DNA of 64,000 nt from Bombardia bombarda. Its lineage: Eukaryota; Ascomycota; Sordariomycetes; Sordariales; Lasiosphaeriaceae. Made by a program: the position numbers and the translations under genes. This document shows, one piece after another, positions 55,301 through 64,000 of this stretch. The notes under the pieces were generated by a model. The model worked only from the letters and a program-made list of their open reading frames with translations. It did not search any database and was not told the DNA's origin. How positions within the stretch are numbered: position 1 is the stretch's first letter; the number at the start of each line of letters is the position of its first letter. The stretch lies in the NCBI GenBank assembly GCA_030512295.1, contig JAULSR010000004.1, positions 1,550,001-1,614,000 on the forward strand. The letters run 5' to 3'.

Positions 55301-56041
55301 CAGATCACGCAGGTCGTGTTTGGCTACTTCAAGGTGGACCGGCGCAACCGCGTGCTCGACGCGGTGCAGGTCGACAACCCGCCCGTGGTGCGCCACAGCA
55401 AAGGAATGTGGCTGGACGTGCCACGCAGCGCACTCGACATACTCGTCGCGCGCCGGCTGCACGTCGCGGGCGCCATCCACGCGGCCGAGCACGCCGTCAT
55501 GAGTCTGATGCCGAATTTCGTGATGAGCATGCCCGGCGACGTGCGCACCGAGTGCAAGAACAGTCTTAAAGAGTTTGCGCGCCGCGAGACGCAGCGGAAG
55601 AGGCCTGCGAGGCTGACGTTTTACGATGCCAAAGGGGGCGCGGGCGGGTCGGGGATCAGTACCAAGGCGTTTGAGTTTGTGGATTTGCTGCTGCGGCAGG
55701 CGCTGGACCGCGTGGTGGCGTGTCGGTGTCTGGCAGGGTGTATCGAGTGTGTGTGCTCGGAGCTGTGCAAGGAGGCGAACGAGGTGGTGAGCAAGGCGGG
55801 GAGCGAGGTTATTCTGAAGAGCTTGTTGAACTTGGAGATTGATGTGGAGAGCCTACCGATGGGGCCGGAGGAGGCGAGTCCGGCAGGGGTTGAGACGGTT
55901 GTTCCTGCAAGGCCTGTTCCGCCGAGGAATAGGGGGGAGTTGAGGGTTGTTGGTGGTGGTGGTGGTGGTGGTGGTGGTGGTGGTGGTGGTGGTGGTGAGG
56001 GTGAGGTGGGTGACGATGTTGAAGAAGGTGATGAAGGATGA
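52339..56041 (+). CDS. HRQ1: RecQ4-like DNA helicase Hrq1
   Basis: Exons 52339-53911, 53982-54188 and 54267-56041, 1184 residues. This superfamily-2 helicase acts in interstrand-crosslink repair and telomere maintenance. Helicase motifs: Walker A ATSTSSGKSLIYQLP (~412-425), FPTKALAQDQ, DELH spanning the first splice junction (~525), FISCSATVANP, IATSALELGVDIG and QQSGRAGRR. The C-terminal DUF1998/MZB zinc part is present with CRCLAGCIECVC. The N-terminus has a basic nuclear stretch (APRKRKPAAPKAKKTK). The second intron (78 nt) is a multiple of three and stop-free, so retention would still give a full-length frame. The tail has a poly-Gly run from GGT repeats near 55949-55996. Confidence 0.94.
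55949..55996 (+). repeat. GGT triplet tract (poly-Gly)
   Basis: About sixteen GGT codons near the HRQ1 C-terminus. Confidence 0.9.
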
Positions 56042-57206
56042 TGGAGGCTGTGTCGGCAGTGCAAGACAGGGGTTGATGGGTTACCCGATAGGGGTGGTCC
56101 CTGTGCACTGTGTGGGGTTTGACCCTAGGCTGCCTCCCTCAGCTCTCTAGGCTAGGGTCGAATCTTGGTCCGGGTGTTGCGTAATGGCACTGTCCGGGCC
56201 CCCTTTCCCGCGCTCGGCCAAGGGCCCAGACTCCTTCCGTGGCTGTTGACAATTGTCCAAACTCCACTGCCACGCCTACCCTCCCTTTCATTGGCATGCT
56301 TGAAAGCAATTAGCAGTGACGAGAAGAAACCCTGCGAGACGCGGTATGGGCAAGTGAAGAATCTTGTCCGAATCAAGCTTTTAATTCTGCCAAGACGTGT
56401 GCAGATCCAGCAGCGTCATCTCTTGGTTTTCTTCCTTTTCTTCCGCTGAGAGTATGGGCCCTGAGGTGATACGTGATCGAATTCATGTTGGCTGTGCATG
56501 GCGGTTGTTGACAGCTGGTATTATTGTGCAACCAACGTACTTGGGATTATTCACATCTCTGACATGTCTGCTCCGCCTCGAAAGTGGTGTAATTCGTACG
56601 TAGCACAGGAAAGTCAGCGGATATTGCGCAGATTGCACAAAGCCGGTGTCGATCGCGGAGGGATTCCCCAATTTGAGCTGCCCGATGTGATTTGATCAAG
56701 ACGAAATGCGAAATGCAATTGCATGCATGCTTTTGGCCTGAGACAGTTCAGCTGGTGGTGCATGGTGTTTCTTGGCCCTTGGACAGAAATGAAATTGTGG
56801 TCCAATCGCTTGGTGGATTGGTATATCGTGGCTTACCGCCAACCACTTGAAACATCGTGCCGCCACTTTTTTTCTTTTATCGGTATCTATTAATTCTTGG
56901 CGTTGGGTCTGACGACAACCCGACCTGTTCTTTGAACATCTTTCCATTCCTGTTTTTCAATTGTCCTTCTTCTTCCTCTCCCAACAACAACGCCGTTGTT
57001 TCATGAGAGTCCGTTGCTTCGGTCAGGTTTTCTAATGTTCTAAGCGTGTCGTGTTCCAGTCGCTTTTTCAAACTTGAAGAGGGCGAACTTCTATATATTT
57101 CTGTCGGGTCGCATTGGAAACGGGCCACATCCGACAGTGAGGTCAGCGAGGTATCTTGACGTAGGCTACTTCTGGTGGTAGCTGGGTGAATTGGGCACAT
57201 TCAACA
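56042..57206. other. Intergenic region (1.2 kb)
   Basis: No gene, tRNA or clear repeat was recognised. The stretch before 57207 is pyrimidine-rich in places, as in a promoter/leader. Confidence 0.55.
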
Positions 57207-58819
57207 ATGGCTTCAACATCGCCCTCAAACGGTGGTGGTATCCTCGGCGAGAAGAAGGTGTCAAACGGCGGCTCGCGCGATCTCCAGCTGCCAGTGCACC
57301 AAAACGATGTCGAAGGCGGCCTCGCCGTCCCTGAGGCCAATGGGGGCGACTCTGTGTCGGTCAAGGCCAAGAAGCTGCTCACGGTACAGCCCGAGGGCGA
57401 GAGCGGCCGGAGGGGCTTCCACCCAATTCGCTTTCTCAAGATCACCTTCAAGTCCGCCAGCTGGGTGTCGCGCATCGTCAACGTGTTGTGGCCCGTCGTG
57501 CCGGCTGCCATCGCTGTGCGCTACGCCTTGCCTCACAACTATCTCGCAATCTTCATCCTCTCCTACATCGCCATGGTCCCTTGTGCCAACCTCATTGGCT
57601 TTGCTGGGCAGAGTTTGGCCAAGAAGGTGCCGCATGTTTATGGAGTCTTGATTGAGACGACGTAGGTGGTCCTTTCTTTCCTCGTGGCTTTCACTTTTAT
57701 AGTTGACACTCGCTGACTTCGTGGATACTGCATTAGGTTTGGCTCGGTGGTTGAAATCATCCTCTTCATGGTCTTGATAACGCGTACAAACACCCCAGAT
57801 ATCGACTACACCCAAGTCATCCGTGCTGCAATCCTGGGATCGGTGCTCGCCACCATGCTGCTGTGTCTGGGCCTGTGCTTCATCGCCGGCGGCCTCAGAC
57901 GGGAGACGCAGACCTTTAGCGAGACCGTGAGCGAGGCCGGCAGCGGTCTGTTGCTGACAGCGTAAGTTCGCTGCCCATCCGCCCCTTTCGTACCATTATC
58001 CTAAAGGAACAGCAAAACGCTGACCATGCTATCTCGCCCCAAAGCGGTTTCGGACTCGCCATCCCCACCGTCTTCTACCGCTCTCTGATAGGCCAGATCG
58101 ACGACGAGGTCCTCAAGAACAAGGCCATCGAGATCTCGCGCGCCACAGCCGTGCTCCTCATCATCGCCTACCTCGTCTTCATCTTCTACCAGGTGCGCTC
58201 GCACCACGGCATCTACGACGCCATCTTCGAGGCCGACACGGAGCGCGACGCCGACAAGCACCGCGACGCCCGCATGCACAAGCTCACCTTCACCGAGTGC
58301 ATCGTCGCCCTCGCCATCTCCATCGCCCTCGTCACCGTCATCGCCATCGCCCTCGTCGACCAGATCCCCGACCTGGTCGAGCACGGCCACGTGTCCGACG
58401 CCTTCGTCGGCCTCATCCTCGTGCCGCTCGTCGAGAAGGCGGCCGAGCACCTGACCGCCATCGACGAGGCCTACGACAACCAGATGAACTTTGCCCTCTC
58501 GCACGTCCTGGGGGCGACCCTGCAGACGGCCCTCTTCACCGGCCCGCTTGTTGTCATTGTCGGCTGGGGGCTGGACAAGGACATGGGGCTCAACTTTGAG
58601 ACGTTTGACATTGCTGTGCTGCTGCTGGCTATTATCACGGTGGGTAATTTCCTCAGGGACCAGAAGAGTAACTATCTCGAGGGCACGCTGTGCGTGCTTG
58701 TCTATATCGCCATTGCCGTCGCTACTATATATTTCCCCAACGCGCATGAGCGGATCAATGTTGGGACGGGGGCGACGACGGGCACGGGTGGGGAGGAGGC
58801 GGCGGCGGGGGGTCACTGA
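57207..58819 (+). CDS. Vacuolar Ca2+/H+ antiporter (CAX/Vcx1 family)
   Basis: Exons 57207-57661, 57737-57961 and 58045-58819, 484 residues. The CAX family exchanges vacuolar protons for cytosolic calcium. The two conserved inverted exchange segments are present: FGSVVEIILFMVLI after the first intron, and LVEKAAEHLTAIDEAYDNQM plus FALSHVLGATLQTALF in the second half. About eleven hydrophobic helices are visible. An acidic/basic loop (EADTERDADKHRDARMHK) separates the two halves. The soluble N-terminus of ~75 residues could hold the autoinhibitory region known in some relatives. The start at 57207 is the first ATG (context CAACAATGG). Confidence 0.93.
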
Positions 58820-59374
58820 GGAAGGGATATATATTATGAGAAAAGGGGTGTAGCGAAAGTTTGACTGGGCAAGTAAGCAAGCAAGCGGAACGGATGTTTT
58901 CTTTTTTTCTTTTTTTCTTTTTTTGATCAAGGGATTTATTGTGGATTTCATTTAATATCTTTGCAGGTTATTCTACTTGGCGGTCAATGATCGTTGATCC
59001 AGGGCCGGTTGACGCGGTTGATATGGTGCTGTTTTGACAGAAAACTTTGCATGTAGGAAGCGAAGCAGGATGAAAATGGTGGTTTTATATCTGCAGTTGA
59101 TCAGCATACATTCACTTGTATTTATGTAAGCAACACTTACAGGTCGCTATCTGCGTTGGGAGGACTACCATCGCTGCGAAGAACTGAAAACGGGGCACTA
59201 GAGTTATAAGCTTGTGCAGGCCCAGTTATAGATAAACCAGTACAGGCCGTAACATTTGACGACACATCCGGGGGAAAGTACCAAATGTCTTTTTATCTAA
59301 CTTTTGTATACCTTGATCATTTTATGTCGTTTTCTTTTTGAGCCACCAGAAACTCACCGCTTGTGGCTACTTAC
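58820..59374. other. Intergenic region between convergent genes
   Basis: 3' ends of the antiporter and dihydroorotase genes. Contains a T-rich CTTTTTTT repeat near 58900-58924. No gene was seen. Confidence 0.6.
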
Positions 59375-61190
59375 TCAAACCTCAACCTCCCACCCCAGAC
59401 TAAACACCTCCGCCCCCACCCTCGAGTTACCCACCTCAACACTCCCGCTCTCACTCCGCACGCTCACCGGGATCGTCTCCCCCTTGCGCTCCAGCACAAT
59501 CTTCTTCTTGCTGTCTGACACATCAGGCAGCCTGTAGAAGCGACGTCCATTGGCACTCAAAAAGCCAGCGAGCTTCTCCTCGGTAACCTCAGCCTCACCA
59601 ATAACCCCGCGCGCGACGGCCTCCTCAACGGCCAGCAGGACCAGCTGCGTCGCGAAGGGCTGCGTGAAGACGCCGGCGGGGGCTTTGCCCTGTGCCGCTG
59701 AGGTCTTGGAGGCAAGAGGGTGGGGGGCGCTGTCGCTGCCGCTGGGGGTGTGTTAGATGTGAAATAAAGGGGGATGGGGGAGGGATAGGGGGGGAGCTTA
59801 CAAGAAGAACTTGGAGTCGCCGCTGAGGGCGGCCTTGACGAGGGCGTCTCTGTCGGTGGGCTTCTTGGGGATGGGCTTGCAGAAGGCAAAGGGGTCGCAG
59901 CAGGCTTCGTGCTCGGTGAGGTAGAGGTGGTGGGCGGTGATTGTTGCTGTTTGGGGAGTGTTAGTGGTGAGTTGGGGTTCTGTTGATGGGAAGGGATTGT
60001 GGCCTACCGCCGACGCTGGGTCCGCAGGCGCGGACGGCTTCTACGGCTGCTGCGGTGGTGCAGTGCTCGAGCTGGGGGCATAATTAGACAAGATGTATCG
60101 AGGTAGGACGTTGAGGGGGTTTGATGCGTACCACGATACGCAGCTGGGGGAACCGCTCATGGAGCGTCTTGAGCGTGGGGAGGAAGGCCTCCTCCAGCGT
60201 GGTGCCAGCTGGGGCCAGAGACTCCAAGACCTCGCCGTGGATGTTTAGTACTATTGTCAGATATTGTTAGATTCTTCTTATTATCTGTAGGTAGTGCCTT
60301 GAGGGCTAGCAATGAAGGATCAATGCAAAGTTGTGGTATCAGTACGTACCTGTTCCATGCTGCTCCATGGCAGCAAACGTGGGATAAAAAGACTCGAGAT
60401 CCGAGACGCCATTCTCAGAGTTTGTGGTTACTCCTAATTTATATTAGTGTCCTGGGTTGTTGTTCTCCATTATGGAGATGGAATAGGGGTTAGGGGTTGA
60501 AGGTCAGTTAAGGGTTAATGTTAAAGGACTGGGCTTGCCTTGAGGATACAGTTTCACGCCTGTAATTCCAGCCGCAGCAGCCTCAGCGATGACCTCGGGT
60601 GTGATGGAGGAGTGAAGCTAGAGGTACCATTAGATCAAAGAAAGATATGTTGACCCCTATTCCAACCACGGGACAGGGGTGCCACAGAGAAGGGAGGGGG
60701 ACTGACGAAAAGGGACATGAGGAAATGAACATTTTGGGTTATGCCGCGGAGCTTGGTTTGGTAGTCGAGCACCTGTACGATATTAGATACCAGTGTATAC
60801 AATATTTCATATTCGTGGATGCAGACATACCTGTTGGACAGATGTGAGAGGGGGGACCTATTAATCGAATGTAATGATCAGTATGAGTATGAAAGACAAT
60901 CAATTGAAATATGATATCATGACACTATGCAGGAAAAACAGTGGTATGAGAACTACATACAAGATTGGGCATGCTGTGGTACTTGGTTAGTTTTCCCCAT
61001 TGTCGATGTCTCTTTGAAGGCTGAAAAGGGAGGATGGTTTGGACGGCGGTCAGACTTACACAAATACGGTATCAACTCCGCCTTTTGTCACAGTGGGAAC
61101 GACCAGCTCCATTAGCTCGCCCTGCCGTAAATGGACATGCATGTCCGCCGTGGGCGGCAGCACAAGCCTCTGAGTGTCCTTGAGATGCAT
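59375..61190 (-). CDS. URA4: Dihydroorotase
   Basis: Ten exons on the minus strand: 61190-61060, 60973-60961, 60857-60831, 60772-60707, 60617-60539, 60433-60350, 60250-60132, 60071-60008, 59946-59802 and 59741-59375. Total 364 residues, normal for the homodimeric PyrC-type enzyme. It closes carbamoyl-aspartate to dihydroorotate, the third step of pyrimidine synthesis. Zinc ligands and substrate residues: MHVHLRQG at the start, GVKLYPQG with the carbamylated Lys, NIHGE, LEHCTT, TITAHHL and GSDSAPHP with the catalytic Asp. Exons 2 and 3 are 13 and 27 nt, and together rebuild MPNLVPPLTSVQQ, a conserved block. The intron after exon 5 starts GC (AAG|GCAAGC), a GC-AG intron. All joins preserve the frame. 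Confidence 0.92.
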
Positions 61191-61579
61191 CTTTTAGTTT
61201 TTGTGGGCAAGTTCGTGCCGGTGTATGAGTAGGGGTGGTTTGGTGGTTCGGTGTTGCTGAGTGTGATTTAATAGACGCCCGTGCTGAAAGTCTAAAAAGG
61301 CTCATCAGAGACCTGGAGCCAGAAATATTTTTCGGCTATCAAAAGGAGGTCACGTGTGTTACCAAGTTCCAGCTGGGCGGGAGAGCACTGTGTTAGTGAG
61401 TGTCAGGGAGGCAATAGCGTCCTATCATTGACTCCTACCACTGCACTCCGGGCAGTCACTCCCCTCGCTGCCATTTCATCACCAGAACACCACAAGGTTC
61501 TGCATTCCATCTATCCGGAATTTTGAAGTTGTCGACAACCTTGACTTTGCTACAATGTGATTCACGAACTTCTGACAAG
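61191..61579. other. Shared promoter region of divergent dihydroorotase and radical SAM genes
   Basis: About 390 bp with no gene or repeat seen. Confidence 0.6.
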
Positions 61580-62782
61580 ATGCAATTTTTACACACAGCA
61601 TTGAAACGGTTCTCGCCTCGGCGGCCCACGCTGGCATTGACTAGGCGAATCCATGTTCAAGACAGAAGTCGAGGTCACGTCCATGCCAGAGCTCTCCACC
61701 TTGCACCACCGTTCCTTCTCGAAGACTACACGCCGCGATACCAGACTTTGAGTTCGGTTGATGCGGCAAAAAAGCGCTCGTCTGCATATGCTCACCTGCG
61801 CAATTGCAATCTGTGTCCGCGGCTCTGCGGCGTCAACCGCTATGAGACGACGGGGATGTGCCTGATTGGCGACAAGGCCAAGGTGAATGTGATTGCTCCT
61901 CACTTTGGCGAGGAGCCGTGTGTTCAGGGCCATACTGGCAGCGGTGCAGTCTTCTTCAGCATGTGCAACCTCCGCTGTGTCTTTTGCCAGAACCACGACA
62001 TTGCCCACCAGCGCAATGGCCAGGACCTGACCCCAGAGGAGCTGGGCGACTGGTATATGAAGCTGCAGGACGTCGGGAATGTGCACAACATCAATCTGAT
62101 TACACCTGAGCAGTGAGTGATCACTTTTGGTATTTCCCTATAGAAAACAGTACTTTTGGCTCAGTGGTCAACATCTTCTAGTGTCGTTCCCCAAGTGGCC
62201 TTGAGCATACTCCATGCGCGAGACCAGGGGCTGAAGTTGCCCATCATCTACAATACCTCGGCCTACGATTCCCTAGCATCACTCGAGCTGCTCGACGGCC
62301 TGGTAGACATATATCTCCCTGACTTCAAGGTGTGGGAGCCTGCCACCTCCAAGCGCCTCTTAAAGGCAGACGACTATGCCGCCGCTGCACGAGAGAGCAT
62401 CAAGGCCATGCACGCCCAAGTCGGTGATCTATGCTTTACCGGCGACGGCATTGCCAAAAAGGGCCTGCTAGTACGCCATCTAGTCATGCCGGGCTACGAG
62501 GCCGAAGGCGCAGAAATCATGCATTTCCTTGCTCAAGAGATCTCCAAGGACTGCTTCGTCAACATCATGGAGCAGTACCACCCCGATGCTCACGTGGGGA
62601 AGCCAAAGAGGAGAAACACCAAGGCTTCTGGAAATGGCGAAGAAAGAGCAGAAGAGAGACGCTATGCTGAAATCAATCGACCCGTGTCCATGGACGAGGT
62701 CTCCGCGGTAAGAAAGGCGGCGGAGACAGCTGGACTGTGGAGGTTCTGTGACCCCCCAAAGCACGATGGGTTCAGCCTTTGA
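61580..62782 (+). CDS. PflX-like radical SAM protein, possibly mitochondrial
   Basis: Exons 61580-62112 and 62182-62782, 377 residues. The radical SAM cluster motif CNLRCVFC (C-x3-C-x2-C) binds a 4Fe-4S cluster that splits S-adenosylmethionine. An upstream Cys set, CNLCPRLCGVNR, and the segment GDKAKVNVIAPHFGEEPC are typical of the PflX / COG1313 family, which resembles pyruvate-formate-lyase activases but whose substrate is unknown. The C-terminal half has LDGLVDIYLPDFKVWEP, LVRHLVMPGY and NIMEQYHPDAHVG, as in prokaryotic members. The first ~55 residues are Arg-rich and lack acids near the start (ALKRFSPRRPTLALTRRI), suggesting a mitochondrial presequence. The family is mainly prokaryotic, so an old transfer is plausible. 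Confidence 0.85.
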
Positions 62783-63299
62783 GATCTAAGGCCTTTCGGT
62801 ACCCAATCAAGGATCTTTCAAGATTTTTTGGGGACCGTACCTGATGATCTGGAAGCCCAATGTCTCCATCGGCACCGACTACTACTGACCCGCCACCCAT
62901 CTACCGTATGTTCTAGAGCTTTTCTAGAACTTCTCTTTGTTGGTACCACAAGTCTGGCTCGATAGAGCGGCAGGATTAGCTTCTGATTTGTCGGATTCTG
63001 GGCACAAAAGAGCCGAAAGGGTGTGTGATCGAGTGTTCGAGTGTTCGAGATCCCCCTTCTATGGGTCTTTGTTCCACACGGCACCCAGAGTCTAGCTCCC
63101 GCCGGCCTGGACAGAGAGGGGATCTCGAATATCAACCCCCTCCTCCCCAGTCCACGGATCTCGCGCATCAAGACTCGACAGGCGTCTGTCTGACTTGTCT
63201 CCTGGCCCTCTCAAACGAAGAAAGCACAAGACTAAACCATTAGCAAACCCTTATCCATTCCTTAATCTTAATCTCATAATTTATTGCCACCCTTCTAAG
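62783..63299. other. Intergenic region
   Basis: 3' flank of the radical SAM gene and promoter of the last gene. No gene was seen. Confidence 0.55.
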
Positions 63300-64000
63300 A
63301 TGATGGAGTTTACCGCGTCGGAGTCCCCAGCTGGGGGCCTCTCCAGTGCCCCTATATCCCCAACGACTGTGCTCCCGAGGTCGGCGTCAATCATGCCAGG
63401 CCAAGACGATTGCCTCTTACGCGGCAACCCCGTGTACAGTGCTGTCGATAACAAAGAAGATGAAGTCCTACAACATGAACCACAGCCATATGAGAGTTTA
63501 GCCGGTGTAAATGGTGACTATCACCAAAGCCCCGCAGTATATCTCAAAGAAAAGCCATTGGCAAGTAATCACGCAACATCGCCATCAAACCAACGCATGC
63601 CATCCTTCCGCAACCCCGTCGCCAACCTCGACCCCAGGCCCATCGAGCAACTGCACAACGAGCGCTCCTATCTCCTCTATAACCTACAGCGACAGGGCGA
63701 GCGGGCGACCAAGCTCTTCTCAAAGTATGCAGCGCTCGAGACACGGCTGTCTTCTGAGACACTCGGCAAGGGTCGTGAATCGCGGAAAGCCAAAAAGGAA
63801 GCGGCGCTTCTCAAGAGCAAGATCAGCGAGAATACCCAACAAGAGCAGCTGATCCTGCTGCGCCTCGGTGAGCTCTACGTGGAGATGCAGAACCGCGAGC
63901 GCTGGGCACTAGTCCACCAATACCATCAGCAGACACAAGCACATCGCCCGGTCGTGCCTCTGGTGCCAAACATGCTGTTCCCTCCCTTCGTTGAAGCGGG
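63300..64000 (+). CDS. Unrecognised coiled-coil protein (3' end outside window)
   Basis: The frame is open from an ATG at 63300 to the right edge, 233 complete codons. The first ~90 residues are Ser/Pro-rich and look disordered (FTASESPAGGLSSAP). From ~residue 115 the sequence becomes helical and charged, with likely coiled coil from IEQLHNERSYLLYNLQRQ through KKEAALLKSKISENTQQEQL and LRLGELYVEMQNRERWALV. No domain is recognised. The next ATG, MEFTASE, is one codon later. No intron is needed in the visible part. Confidence 0.6.
   Translation, partial: MMEFTASESPAGGLSSAPISPTTVLPRSASIMPGQDDCLLRGNPVYSAVDNKEDEVLQHEPQPYESLAGVNGDYHQSPAVYLKEKPLASNHATSPSNQRMPSFRNPVANLDPRPIEQLHNERSYLLYNLQRQGERATKLFSKYAALETRLSSETLGKGRESRKAKKEAALLKSKISENTQQEQLILLRLGELYVEMQNRERWALVHQYHQQTQAHRPVVPLVPNMLFPPFVEA

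Noticed and set aside
1..64000. CRISPR arrays, rRNA, integrases, biosynthetic gene cluster
   Set aside because: No spaced direct repeats, rRNA-like sequence, integrase, polyketide or peptide synthase motifs were seen. The genome is eukaryotic and the genes are mainly housekeeping.

Overview
This is a 64 kb piece of a filamentous ascomycete chromosome, most likely a Sordariomycete. Short introns (41-105 nt) with GTAAGT-like donors, CTAAC/CTGAC branch sites and CAG/TAG acceptors interrupt most genes. Genes lie on both strands 0.3-3.6 kb apart, and coding DNA is rich in triplet runs encoding poly-Ala, poly-Gly, poly-Glu and poly-Thr. No bacterial operon signals were seen. Every function below comes from reading translated sequence, splice sites and remembered family motifs; no database search was possible.

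Layout. 0-1.5 kb: PI-specific phospholipase C with a large N-terminal extension, minus strand, cut by the left edge. 2.6-4.1 kb: KE4/ZIP7-type zinc transporter. 7.7-9.4 kb: arrestin-like protein. 10.0-11.0 kb: small kinase-like protein. 11.1-15.1 kb: an accessory island. It holds a 3.26 kb element with 118-bp terminal inverted repeats (TIRs) and TA flanks that carries a coiled-coil / nuclease-like / kinase-like protein instead of a transposase, a second overlapping inverted-repeat unit, and a solo LTR with a perfect 5-bp target duplication. 16-25 kb: EMP70/TM9SF protein, metallophosphoesterase, ALG7 and SEH1. 25.6-27.7 kb: an unrecognised basic protein with an in-frame TAG. 28.4-40.8 kb: PAF1, RER1, mitochondrial enoyl-CoA hydratase, a RING/zinc-cluster/SH3 protein and ATG15. 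42-51 kb: a RING-H2 ligase, an unrecognised secretory His/Pro-repeat protein and a RanBP3/Yrb2-like protein. 52-63 kb: HRQ1 helicase, a Ca2+/H+ antiporter, dihydroorotase (10 exons, two micro-exons, one GC-AG intron) and a PflX-like radical SAM protein. 63.3 kb to the right edge: an unrecognised coiled-coil protein.

Most genes are housekeeping and scattered by pathway: ER/Golgi (KE4 zinc transporter, ALG7, RER1, EMP70), nuclear transport and transcription (SEH1, RanBP3-like, PAF1), vacuole (ATG15, CAX), ubiquitin (two RING proteins), DNA repair (HRQ1) and pyrimidine synthesis (dihydroorotase). There is no biosynthetic cluster. The novelty is concentrated in the 11.1-14.4 kb element, the His/Pro-repeat protein and several disrupted frames. 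Four reading frames break at short G/C runs, and each is restored by one extra base. This pattern could mean sequencing or assembly deletions rather than four independent pseudogenes.
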